DNA from: Bernardetia sp.
GTDB taxonomy: Bacteria; Bacteroidota; Bacteroidia; Cytophagales; Bernardetiaceae
DNA length: 64,000 nucleotides
Assembly (NCBI GenBank): GCA_020630575.1
Contig: JAHDBD010000018.1
Location: 30,034-94,033, forward strand
Reading direction: 5' to 3'
The position numbers and the translations under genes are program-made. The notes below the pieces were generated by a model, which was not told where the DNA came from, ran no database searches, and saw nothing but the letters and a program-made list of their open reading frames with translations. Positions 48,538 through 56,386 of the stretch are shown here, in pieces (the first letter of the stretch is position 1; the number at the start of each line of letters is the position of its first letter).

Positions 48538-48578
48538 AATAAGTTGAGTGTATAGAAGGTTTTTTCTTTATTTTTTCG

Positions 48579-48611
48579 AAACCCTAAGGGTCTTCAAGAC
48601 CCTTAGGGTTT
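48579..48611. repeat. Palindrome in the cluster, gap 3
   Basis: AAACCCTAAGGGTCTT and AAGACCCTTAGGGTTT form a perfect 16-bp inverted repeat around a single base, between the tubulin-like and actin-like genes. It could be an RNA hairpin that sets relative expression. Confidence 0.85.
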
Positions 48612-48623
48612 AAGTTCTGTATA

Positions 48624-50093
48624 TTACATTTTAAAATACTTTGTGTAAATAGAATCGGTTGCTCTATCCATCAATTCCAACATCTTTTCAAATCCTTTTT
48701 TGTCAGTTTTTAGGTTTCTTACTTCATCATTCATAATTACATTTATTCTATCATCAGAAAGACGAGTATTAAATAATTTGGTAGCAAAACTTTTCTTGAC
48801 AATTTTTCCATGGTCAACTACCCACTCGTTCATATCTGTATCTACATTAAAAGGAAGAAATTTTCTTTCTTTTACACCTAATTCTCTAAGCCACGCATTA
48901 TAATCTATCAAAAATTTTACTAATGGTTCGAACTCTCCATTTCCTTTCTTAAAACCGTCTTCGTGTTCGCTTCCCAATGTTTCTTTAAACCAAGGTTGAG
49001 AGTCTGCATTTCTACCCAAATTATTATAAACATAAGTGAGAAACAAAAATTTTATAATTGGCTTATGAATAATTCGGAGTGTTTCTTCATCAAGATTATA
49101 CAAAGAAAGTTCTTTATTATCTAGCTCAACAGAACATTCATGAAAATGACTATCTCTATACGTAGAAGCTACATTGGTATCATATCCTTTTTGCATAGAT
49201 GAGAAATTAATTATTCCCATTGCTGCCATCATTTCTACTAAATGTGCTGCATTTTCTTGTGTTTTTTCATCGTTATTGTGCATGGCAAGCTGACTATCTG
49301 CAATATAATACAGTTCATCAATTCCCTTTAACTGATTTTCATAAAAGGATAAAGCTGCTTTTGTTTTGGTAATAAACGAGTTGGAATCAATGAAACTATC
49401 TTTATTTTCATTGAGCTTAAAGTAAGGCATTACACTAACAGCCCCTTTTACAGCTTTCTGAATGTTATCGCCAGCACTTTGTAGATTTTTGAGAAGTAAA
49501 GGAAAACCAGATGCGCCCGTTCCTCCAAAAATAGAACTTACCAAAAAAATCTTATCGCCAGTATTGAAAACTCGTTTGAAAAACTTAAATTCTTCTGAAT
49601 CTTCTAGTTTATTCAAAATCACACTTCCCATACTTGGATTTCCTCTAAAACCAACAGCCATTTCACTTTTTCGGTCTTTTTCAGAAAAGAACATCGACAC
49701 AAAACTTTGATCTTGATTAGACATATCTTTGTTGTAACCAATAAATTCCTCAAAGGTATTTTTGGCGTATTTACTAAAATTAAGACCAAAAGAATTATCT
49801 ATTTTTTCGGCATCATTTATTGTTTCGCTATGCAGTTTTCCTAAAGGAAGAATTTCAGTAGAGAAAAACGAAGAATTTGTCGTTTTAGCGTGTTGGAAGT
49901 TTTTTTCATATTGTTCCAACATCATTTTTACTTTTCTGTACTCCTCACTTGTTTCGTGTGGGTCAATCAGAATAGGAATTACTTTTTCAGCATTTATTTT
50001 TACGCCTGCCGAAAGAAGCATAATCAAAGATTTGACTACTCGTGTTCCTGTTCCACCAATTCCGAATATAAAAAGATTGTTTTTGCTGCTCAT
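48624..50093 (-). CDS. Tubulin-like GTPase-fold protein
   Basis: A 489-residue cytoplasmic protein. The N terminus LFIFGIGGTGTRVVKSL is a Rossmann nucleotide-binding start of the FtsZ/tubulin type. At about residues 184-195 the signature loop SSIFGGTGASG corresponds to the tubulin/FtsZ GGGTGxG T4 loop. This fits the Tubulin_2-like group. The central and C-terminal regions are longer and more divergent than FtsZ. Nucleotide hydrolysis or polymerisation is expected from the fold but not shown. It precedes the actin-like gene in one minus-strand unit. Confidence 0.87.
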   Translation of the reverse strand: MSSKNNLFIFGIGGTGTRVVKSLIMLLSAGVKINAEKVIPILIDPHETSEEYRKVKMMLEQYEKNFQHAKTTNSSFFSTEILPLGKLHSETINDAEKIDNSFGLNFSKYAKNTFEEFIGYNKDMSNQDQSFVSMFFSEKDRKSEMAVGFRGNPSMGSVILNKLEDSEEFKFFKRVFNTGDKIFLVSSIFGGTGASGFPLLLKNLQSAGDNIQKAVKGAVSVMPYFKLNENKDSFIDSNSFITKTKAALSFYENQLKGIDELYYIADSQLAMHNNDEKTQENAAHLVEMMAAMGIINFSSMQKGYDTNVASTYRDSHFHECSVELDNKELSLYNLDEETLRIIHKPIIKFLFLTYVYNNLGRNADSQPWFKETLGSEHEDGFKKGNGEFEPLVKFLIDYNAWLRELGVKERKFLPFNVDTDMNEWVVDHGKIVKKSFATKLFNTRLSDDRINVIMNDEVRNLKTDKKGFEKMLELMDRATDSIYTKYFKM

Positions 50094-50147
50094 TTTCTTT
50101 GTGTTTTTTATAGCTTTTGAATTTTTTTTACTCTAGTTTTTAACCGT

Positions 50148-50175
50148 CAACGAGGCATAAAGCCGTTATTGAGGA
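50148..50175. repeat. Repeat element in the cluster, gap 4
   Basis: The motif CCGTCAACGAGG and a close variant CCGTTATTGAGG occur in tandem in the gap between the membrane protein and the tubulin-like gene. The first is identical to part of the next gap's element. Confidence 0.6.
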
Positions 50176-50187
50176 AATATAAGTTTA

Positions 50188-50595
50188 CTAAAAAGGCGTT
50201 TTTCGTCCATTGGTAGAAAACCATTTAAAAATCATAGAAAGTACAAAAAACAAAAGAAAACCATACAATAAATTGATGACAGCATACCAAAGTGAAAGCG
50301 TCAAGACAGGTTTAAAGGCTTTAGAAAAAGCTGAATAAGCAATAATAAAAGCAACTACTCCAGTAAGAAATCCATTGAGTAGAAATGTTCTGAACCAACT
50401 ACCAAAACGATTGTAAGAAGAATACAAACGATTGTAGAAAAAATAGAAAAGAATAGCCACCACAATGCTAATGGCTAAAAGAAGCCAAAGTGTAAGAGGA
50501 AAAACATCGTTTCGCCAAGTGGCTACAGTATTCGATGGAATTTGAGCGACACTTCTCAAAAACTTCTCATAAATAAATATCAAAAAATCTCTCAT
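50188..50595 (-). CDS. Multi-pass membrane protein of the cluster
   Basis: A 135-residue protein with three or four membrane spans near residues 30-50, 68-88, 95-125 (for example FPLTLWLLLAISIVVAILFY and LYGFLLFFVLSMIFKW). The N terminus has an amphipathic start, and the short C terminus is basic (FSTNGRKTPF). No family recognised. Its position between the vWA-like lipoprotein and the tubulin-like gene suggests a membrane link between outer and inner parts of the system. Confidence 0.82.
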   Translation of the reverse strand: MRDFLIFIYEKFLRSVAQIPSNTVATWRNDVFPLTLWLLLAISIVVAILFYFFYNRLYSSYNRFGSWFRTFLLNGFLTGVVAFIIAYSAFSKAFKPVLTLSLWYAVINLLYGFLLFFVLSMIFKWFSTNGRKTPF

Positions 50596-50638
50596 AAAAT
50601 CTAGGTAGTTGGTTGTTATTTTTTTAGACTATTTCAAG

Positions 50639-50714
50639 CCGTCGTTGAGGTTCAAATGAAACCGTCAACGAGGACTTTATTACCTCAACGACGGCTTTAG
50701 CCTCGTTGATGGTT
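50639..50714. repeat. Interleaved inverted repeats in the cluster, gap 5
   Basis: GCCGTCGTTGAGGT (50639-50652) pairs perfectly with ACCTCAACGACGGC (50682-50695). AACCGTCAACGAGG (50660-50673) pairs with CCTCGTTGATGGTT (50701-50714) with one mismatch. The order is left-1, left-2, right-1, right-2, so the two stems cross, a pseudoknot-type arrangement. Confidence 0.8.
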
Positions 50715-50722
50715 TGCATTCT

Positions 50723-52093
50723 TTATAAAGCACTTGCAGTAATAATATACGGATAAGAAAACAACGTTTCATTATCGTGTGCTTCTTGAATTCCTGATAT
50801 AACTCTTTTAAGAAATACCGTTCTTTCATTTCGCTCTGCATCTGTTTCGTCAGATTCTGTATTCCAATCGTTTATCCAAGTAGGCAAGCTGTTTTTGAGT
50901 TCTAAATTTAGACTTGCTTTACAAGGAATATCAACTGAATAAGTTTCTATTTCTACAAAATGTGTATATTTTTTGGCAAGAACAACATCTTCTTTTGCCA
51001 CTTTTGGCTCAAACTCTTTATACGTATAAACTTTGTTTATGTTACTCTTTGAGTTTGGCGAACGAACTAATAAATTCGCTTTCAGATACTCTAAATCTTG
51101 ATGTTGTTTGGGTAACTTGCTCAAATTCAGTCCAATCGTATAAGTTAGTTTTTCTTCTTCAGAAATATATTTTGCTTCTGCAATAATGCTTGTACAATTT
51201 GATTTTCGTTGCCACAATGACTCTGGATTTCTGCCCGATTGTGCTAATATTTCGCCTTGAACAGTTTCATATTTTTTGCCAATGTGCAGCTCTTCCGAAA
51301 ACTTTACTTTTTCACTAATTAGTTTATCAATCTGTTCTACTAAAGACTGTTTTCCCAATACCCAAACATAATACGGACGCTTGTCATTACAACAGTTTTC
51401 AACAACTTGATTACTTACTGTATAAAATTTTCCTGAATAATCTGATTTAAACGCATAAACAGAAAGAGCCATTTCTGGACGTTTCAAAAACATTTCTCTT
51501 AGTCTAACATTGAGTGTTCCTTCCAAATTCAGAACATTGGGAGGAGAATACAAAAAGTCAGAAACAATAATACTAACGTCTTCTTGATGATTTTTTTTGA
51601 TGATTTTTTCTACTAAATCGGGAAGGGTTGTCGTTTTTCCAAAATCAAAATCTGCTCTTGAAATTTTTGAGGCTACATCGTCTTTTGATTCAAATTCTAA
51701 TGTCGTTTGGTCGTCTTTTATGCCGTAAAAGTTTTTAGATTTTGATTCTACACTCGTTACAAACCACGAAAAAAGACTTGCCATTTCTTTCTGAAAACCT
51801 GTACTTCTACCTGTTTGCTTCGGCATATAGCCTTTCATACTTCCAGAAATTTCTAAATAGACATTTAAGTTATCAATTTTACTAGACGTAATTTTGAGCG
51901 TATCTCTTTTGCAACCTGTACAAGGGTCTATCAAATCCGAATTTTCAACAGGCTCACTAGAAACACAATTATCTATTACATCACTTACATTATCATAATC
52001 TACATCGTCATTCGGACACGCTCCACCACAAGAATACAAAGAAAAACACAAAACGAATATTCCCAATAACCAATCATATTTTACTTTAGACAT
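50723..52093 (-). CDS. vWA-like lipoprotein, first gene of the actin/tubulin-like cluster
   Basis: A 456-residue lipoprotein with lipobox LYSC followed by an acidic, Cys-containing linker (residues 23-65, including CTGCKRD). A von Willebrand A-like fold is suggested by YLEISGSMKGYM near residue 78, a Thr-rich loop GKTTTLPDLV and the strand end SIIVSDFLYS. The MIDAS-type first Asp is replaced by Glu. The C-terminal ~150 residues are beta-rich. It is anchored outside the cytoplasm and is the promoter-proximal gene of the seven-gene minus-strand cluster. It diverges from the PD-(D/E)XK gene across 253 bp. Confidence 0.83.
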   Translation of the reverse strand: MSKVKYDWLLGIFVLCFSLYSCGGACPNDDVDYDNVSDVIDNCVSSEPVENSDLIDPCTGCKRDTLKITSSKIDNLNVYLEISGSMKGYMPKQTGRSTGFQKEMASLFSWFVTSVESKSKNFYGIKDDQTTLEFESKDDVASKISRADFDFGKTTTLPDLVEKIIKKNHQEDVSIIVSDFLYSPPNVLNLEGTLNVRLREMFLKRPEMALSVYAFKSDYSGKFYTVSNQVVENCCNDKRPYYVWVLGKQSLVEQIDKLISEKVKFSEELHIGKKYETVQGEILAQSGRNPESLWQRKSNCTSIIAEAKYISEEEKLTYTIGLNLSKLPKQHQDLEYLKANLLVRSPNSKSNINKVYTYKEFEPKVAKEDVVLAKKYTHFVEIETYSVDIPCKASLNLELKNSLPTWINDWNTESDETDAERNERTVFLKRVISGIQEAHDNETLFSYPYIITASAL

Positions 52094-52346
52094 AGATTTC
52101 TTTATTTTATTTTTTGTTTGTAAACAGAAGTAGAATCGTATGCAATATGTAATTTTTTTTTTAGATAGGAAAGTGGGAGGGAGGGATTTTTTGGTTGTTG
52201 AGTTTACTGTCTTTTAAGATTTCGTCAAAAGTCAAAATAAATTGCTATTATTTTTAGCTTTTTGTTAAAAAATTAGAACTTAAATTATCTTTTTACCGTT
52301 TTACTTTCGAAATATCTTTTACCATATAAAAATACAATCTAATAAA

Positions 52347-53324
52347 ATGGCAGACCATCAATTTTTACCAATTAAAGACGAGAAAAAATTTGAAGAATTT
52401 ATATGTGATTTATTTAACGAAATAGAAAATACAGAATCTTATTCTAACACAGACTTTCAAACTTTTGGTGTAAAAGGTCAGAATCAAAAAGGAATTGATA
52501 TCATTTCTTATAAAAATAGAACAGTTATTCAATGTAAATTAAAGGATATAAGACAGGAAGATGAAAAAATAAGAAAAGTTTTATTGAAAGATATTGATAC
52601 TGATTTAGAAAAAGCAAAAAGTCTTGAATTTGATTTTGAAAAAATAATATTTGTATCAACTTTTAGAGATGATGCTAAAACTCAAGAATATGTAGCAAAA
52701 ATTAAGCAGGAGAAAAACCTCAGTTTTAATATTTATTACTGGGGGTGGGATACAATAAAAAAGCATTTACAGGGAAAAAAGGATCTACTAGAAAAATACT
52801 ATCCAGACTTTATTATTGAACAAACTTCTGAAGAAACTACATTTCTGAAAAAATTGTCTCTCAAAAAAAAGATTGAAAAAGATTTTAAAGGTTGGCTCAG
52901 TTATTTTCCCAAGGACTGGGACAGAAATGGAATGGTGATGATTCGTTCCTTTAATGATAAACAATACCCTCATAGTCAAGAACCTGATGAATATGGTGAA
53001 TATCCTTACTTTAAAGCAGAGATAAGACATTTATATGCTAACGGAATGGAGTTTATTTATGGATCTAGTACAATAAGAGTATTCGAAGATAGTTCTTGGA
53101 CTTCAAATCTAGAAGAAGAAGATGAGAAGTTTCAAGAAATAGGCGTTTGGAAAGTTGGACAAATTAATTTTTCAGATATAGTAGGATATGATATGGATGG
53201 TGATGGAATTGACAATTGTCCTCATATATTTTGTAAATTTAATTATAGAGGTTTACCTTTTGAAAATACTTATTTTTACGATGATAAAAAAAATATAAAA
53301 TTTTATATTGAAAATGCTAGATAA
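52347..53324 (+). CDS. PD-(D/E)XK (Mrr-like) nuclease-domain protein
   Basis: A 325-residue protein. The N-terminal ~160 residues are a restriction-endonuclease-like domain: conserved E near residues 16-17, D51 in QKGIDIISY, and Q62-C63-K64 in VIQCKLK. This is the standard Mrr/Type IV arrangement and is also used as the effector in several phage-defence proteins. A linker helix leads to a ~150-residue C-terminal domain of unknown fold ending with a calcium-loop-like DMDGDGIDN. No methylase or helicase partner lies next to it. It diverges from the vWA-like gene. Confidence 0.85.
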   Translation: MADHQFLPIKDEKKFEEFICDLFNEIENTESYSNTDFQTFGVKGQNQKGIDIISYKNRTVIQCKLKDIRQEDEKIRKVLLKDIDTDLEKAKSLEFDFEKIIFVSTFRDDAKTQEYVAKIKQEKNLSFNIYYWGWDTIKKHLQGKKDLLEKYYPDFIIEQTSEETTFLKKLSLKKKIEKDFKGWLSYFPKDWDRNGMVMIRSFNDKQYPHSQEPDEYGEYPYFKAEIRHLYANGMEFIYGSSTIRVFEDSSWTSNLEEEDEKFQEIGVWKVGQINFSDIVGYDMDGDGIDNCPHIFCKFNYRGLPFENTYFYDDKKNIKFYIENAR

Positions 53325-53652
53325 ACCAATTTTCCCAAAAAAAACGTTTAAGTAGAAAAAAACAAAATTATGCAGACAGCCTATAAAATACCAGATTTTA
53401 ATATTCCGAATCTATTTGATACAACTGTAAAAAAGTAAAGATAAATAAAAAAGCAAACAAATAATTTATTAACTCCTACACAGCAGATTTTGTAAAAGAA
53501 GACTTAGTTTGAGATTAGAATATATAGTAAGCTACCTTTTTTGGCATCAATTTTCTATTTGATAAAAAATATATCAAAATCAGATTTTTGTCGTTACCTA
53601 ATTTAAGTGTTACTACTTGAATTAATAAAAAACTACTTTTCTAAAAAAAAAT
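53325..53652. other. Intergenic region with a possible micro-ORF
   Basis: A 328-bp gap between the nuclease and LRR genes. It contains ATG at 53370 followed by 21 codons and TAA (53436-53438), giving MQTAYKIPDFNIPNLFDTTV and two Lys. This may be a gene-start remnant or chance. I see no other structure. Confidence 0.3.
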
Positions 53653-55134
53653 ATGAAAAACCTTCGTTTTCTTGTTCTGTTCTCTGTTTTTATATCTCTT
53701 TCTCTTTCAGCTTTTGCCCAACAAAACACTATCAATCAAAAATGGTGGACTGATTTGAATGAAGGTTGGCAGCTTTATTTTAGGTACAATCACGAAATAG
53801 ACAGCATTCCAACAGCTCAAAATTTAGAAAAAATCTATAATCTTAAAAAAATAGATTGTGCAGGAACACAAGAATATTACAACAAACTTATTTTAGACAT
53901 CAATCCGTTGAAAGATTTGCCTTTTTTAGAAGAAGTTAATTTTTCGTACTGTCCTGTGAGTTCTTTAGAGCCATTGAAAAATGCCAAAAAATTGCGTAAA
54001 ATAGATGCAGAGCGAACCTTAGTTTCAGATCTTTCTCCTATTTCCAAACTAGAAAACCTAGAGGAAATTTGGGTGCAAAAATGTGCAGGAATTACTTCAA
54101 TCAATTCTCTTTCTACTTTCAAAAATCTTAAAAAATTATCACTTTCTGCCACTGGAGTTACTGATATTTCACCTTTGAGTTCTATTTCTAGCCTAGAACG
54201 TGTGTATTTGGCTTACACAAAAGTAAAAGATATTTCGGCTCTCAAAAATCTTGAAAATTTGGAAAAAGTAAGTTTTACAGCAACTGGAATCAAAGATTTT
54301 TCTGCTTTATCTCAACTCAAAAATCTAAAATCAATTTTGGCTTGGAGAACTCCTGTAGATGATGTTTCCCCTTTATCAAAACTGGTAAATTTGGAAGAGC
54401 TTTATCTAAACTGGACGCAAGTAGAAGATATTTCTGCTCTCAAAAATCTTATAAACCTTCGTGTAATTGGTTTGGGCAACACAAAAGTAAGTAGCATTTC
54501 TGCGCTTTCGAATATGACACAGCTTACCGAAGTTCAATTAAATGATAGCAAAGTTACAGATATAGAACCTCTCAAGAATGCTAAGAATTTAGAAATTCTT
54601 TCTGTTTCAGAAACAGAAGTTGAAAAAATTGATGTTTTGGAAGAGTTCTTTCATTTGAAAAAGATATTTCTTAATAAGACTAGAATCAAAAGTATTTCTT
54701 CTCTCAAAAATGCTACACAGCTAGAACTTTTAGAAGCAGGTGAAACACAGTTAAGTTCTTTAAAAGGAATTGAAAATTTAGTGAATTTAAATGATTTGTA
54801 TATTTATCAAACTCAAATCAAAACTTTAAAGCCTCTTTCAGAATTAGTAAAACTAGAAAAATTATTTTGTGGAGAAACACAAATAAAAACTTTAGAGGGA
54901 TTAGAAAACAAACCAAATTTGGAAATATTAGATGCCCAAAAAACAGAAGTACAAGATCTGACACCCATCAAAACTTGTAAAAATCTTCAAGAACTTATTC
55001 TAATAGATACAAAATTAGATAATATGGAAGTTGCCGAACAATTGAAAAGACAAAGCCTCAAAAAATTGTATATAAAAGGAACACCATTACAACAAAAAAT
55101 AGAAGAAGAAGAAGGCGAAGGCGACGATTATTAA
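53653..55134 (+). CDS. Secreted leucine-rich-repeat protein
   Basis: A 493-residue protein with signal peptide (cleavage near AFAQQ). Residues ~85-480 are a continuous array of about 18 leucine-rich repeats of 21-23 residues of the internalin type (L-x-x-L-x-x-L-x-L-x-x-T-x-V-x-D-I-x-x-L), for example KNLKKLSLSATGVTDISPLS. The chain ends in an acidic tail (EEEEGEGDDY). There is no sorting domain. It is a binding scaffold in the periplasm or on the surface; the ligand is unknown. Confidence 0.92.
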   Translation: MKNLRFLVLFSVFISLSLSAFAQQNTINQKWWTDLNEGWQLYFRYNHEIDSIPTAQNLEKIYNLKKIDCAGTQEYYNKLILDINPLKDLPFLEEVNFSYCPVSSLEPLKNAKKLRKIDAERTLVSDLSPISKLENLEEIWVQKCAGITSINSLSTFKNLKKLSLSATGVTDISPLSSISSLERVYLAYTKVKDISALKNLENLEKVSFTATGIKDFSALSQLKNLKSILAWRTPVDDVSPLSKLVNLEELYLNWTQVEDISALKNLINLRVIGLGNTKVSSISALSNMTQLTEVQLNDSKVTDIEPLKNAKNLEILSVSETEVEKIDVLEEFFHLKKIFLNKTRIKSISSLKNATQLELLEAGETQLSSLKGIENLVNLNDLYIYQTQIKTLKPLSELVKLEKLFCGETQIKTLEGLENKPNLEILDAQKTEVQDLTPIKTCKNLQELILIDTKLDNMEVAEQLKRQSLKKLYIKGTPLQQKIEEEEGEGDDY

Positions 55135-55175
55135 AATCTGAAAATAAATCTAAAGGCTTTCTTTCTCATTCATAA

Positions 55176-55213
55176 AAAAATCCCTTTATCTGTAAAAAAT
55201 AAAGGGAATTTTG
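55176..55213. terminator. Bidirectional terminator
   Basis: AATCCCTTTAT (55179-55189) pairs with ATAAAGGGAATT (55199-55210), with an A-run before and T residues after, between convergent genes. Confidence 0.8.
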
Positions 55214-55240
55214 ATAAGATAAAGTTTTTCTAAAACTCTA

Positions 55241-56056
55241 CTAAAAAGTATAACTAATTCCAACAGCACCTTGTGCAGCTTTATATCTAAATCTATCATT
55301 ATTATCTTGATACTTTCCATCTGTTGTATATTCTGCAAAAAGGTATGAAAATGCTCCTCTTACCATTACGTTTGAAGCGATTTTATATCCAATCCAAAAT
55401 TCAGAGTTGAGTGTTCCTTTATCATTATCTCCCACCAAAAGTAAATTAAAACCTGTTGGTTTTCCTGTATCAGGAGTAGCAGAACTAATTATGGCAGGAT
55501 CTATAACAACTCCATCTTTTTCGGCTCCAAAACTAAGACCTACTACATCAATGTTAAAACCTATAAGAATATTTTCTGTAATAGAATAATCAGTATAAAG
55601 TCCTAAGTTGATTGCATTGGATTGACTACTCTCAACAAAAAAAGATTGAGGGTTTTCTTCTGATGCTAAATCTGGTGGAGCTGCCGTAAATTGTCTATCT
55701 GAACCAAAAAAAGAAGATAAGCGCACGCCATAGCCTAATTTGAAACGGCGAGAAGAGCCAAATCCATATACATGAGAAAAACCCAAAGTCAGGCTTGTTG
55801 TGGCTTCCCCAAAAGCTCCAGTAATACCAATTCGTTTTTCCCAAGGAGAAATTGCCATAGCTGTTTCTTTTATATCTTTTGACGAAAAGTTAGCAAAAGA
55901 AGAGTTTTGAACAATAGCATTTGAAAACTCAGAGTTTAAGTTATGAGTAGAAAAAGAAGTAATTGTATTTTGAGCAAAAAGAGAAGTAGAAGCTCCCAAA
56001 AAACAAAGACTAATACCTGTAAATAGAATGTTTTTGATAGAATGTGTTAGTTTCAT
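55241..56056 (-). CDS. Outer-membrane beta-barrel-like protein
   Basis: A 271-residue protein with a signal peptide (cleavage near SLFAQN). Alternating amphipathic strands with aromatic girdles (RRFKLGYGVRLSSFFG, AINLGLYTDYSI, SEFWIGYKIASNVMVRGAFS) and a C-terminal Phe in GAVGISYTF fit an outer-membrane barrel of about 10-12 strands. No transport function can be named. It is convergent with the LRR gene and divergent from the next gene. Confidence 0.83.
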   Translation of the reverse strand: MKLTHSIKNILFTGISLCFLGASTSLFAQNTITSFSTHNLNSEFSNAIVQNSSFANFSSKDIKETAMAISPWEKRIGITGAFGEATTSLTLGFSHVYGFGSSRRFKLGYGVRLSSFFGSDRQFTAAPPDLASEENPQSFFVESSQSNAINLGLYTDYSITENILIGFNIDVVGLSFGAEKDGVVIDPAIISSATPDTGKPTGFNLLLVGDNDKGTLNSEFWIGYKIASNVMVRGAFSYLFAEYTTDGKYQDNNDRFRYKAAQGAVGISYTF

Positions 56057-56386
56057 GATGAAATATTGAAAAATAATAAAAATAAAAAATAATTTGATGC
56101 TTTCCCCAAAAAATAAATAATTTAGCTCAATTACTTATCTCAATACTATTTTCATTTAACGACACAGAACTAAAAGTGTTTTTAAAGCGATTTTTTTGTA
56201 AATTTTTGTTGCTGTTATTTTTTTTAGGAGATAATTTTCTTCTTTTCTTACAAAAAGAGAGCTTTTTTGTAAAACTACAAAAGAAAGATTCTAATTTTTG
56301 AGCAGATTCTAAATTAGAGTAGTATTTTTGCTCTATAAAAACTTTATTTTTTTCTATTTCTTCAATCTGTATTTATTATTTTTAAA
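56057..56386. other. Divergent promoter region
   Basis: 330 bp with no coding frame, between two divergent genes for envelope proteins. It holds a good promoter for the right-hand gene at 56298-56330; the left-hand promoter could not be placed. Confidence 0.4.
56298..56330 (+). promoter_or_regulatory. Promoter (TTG-N22-TATTTTTG)
   Basis: TTG at 56298-56300 is followed after 22 nt by TATTTTTG at 56323-56330. This fits the Bacteroidota consensus and lies 56 bp before the start codon of the downstream gene. Confidence 0.45.
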
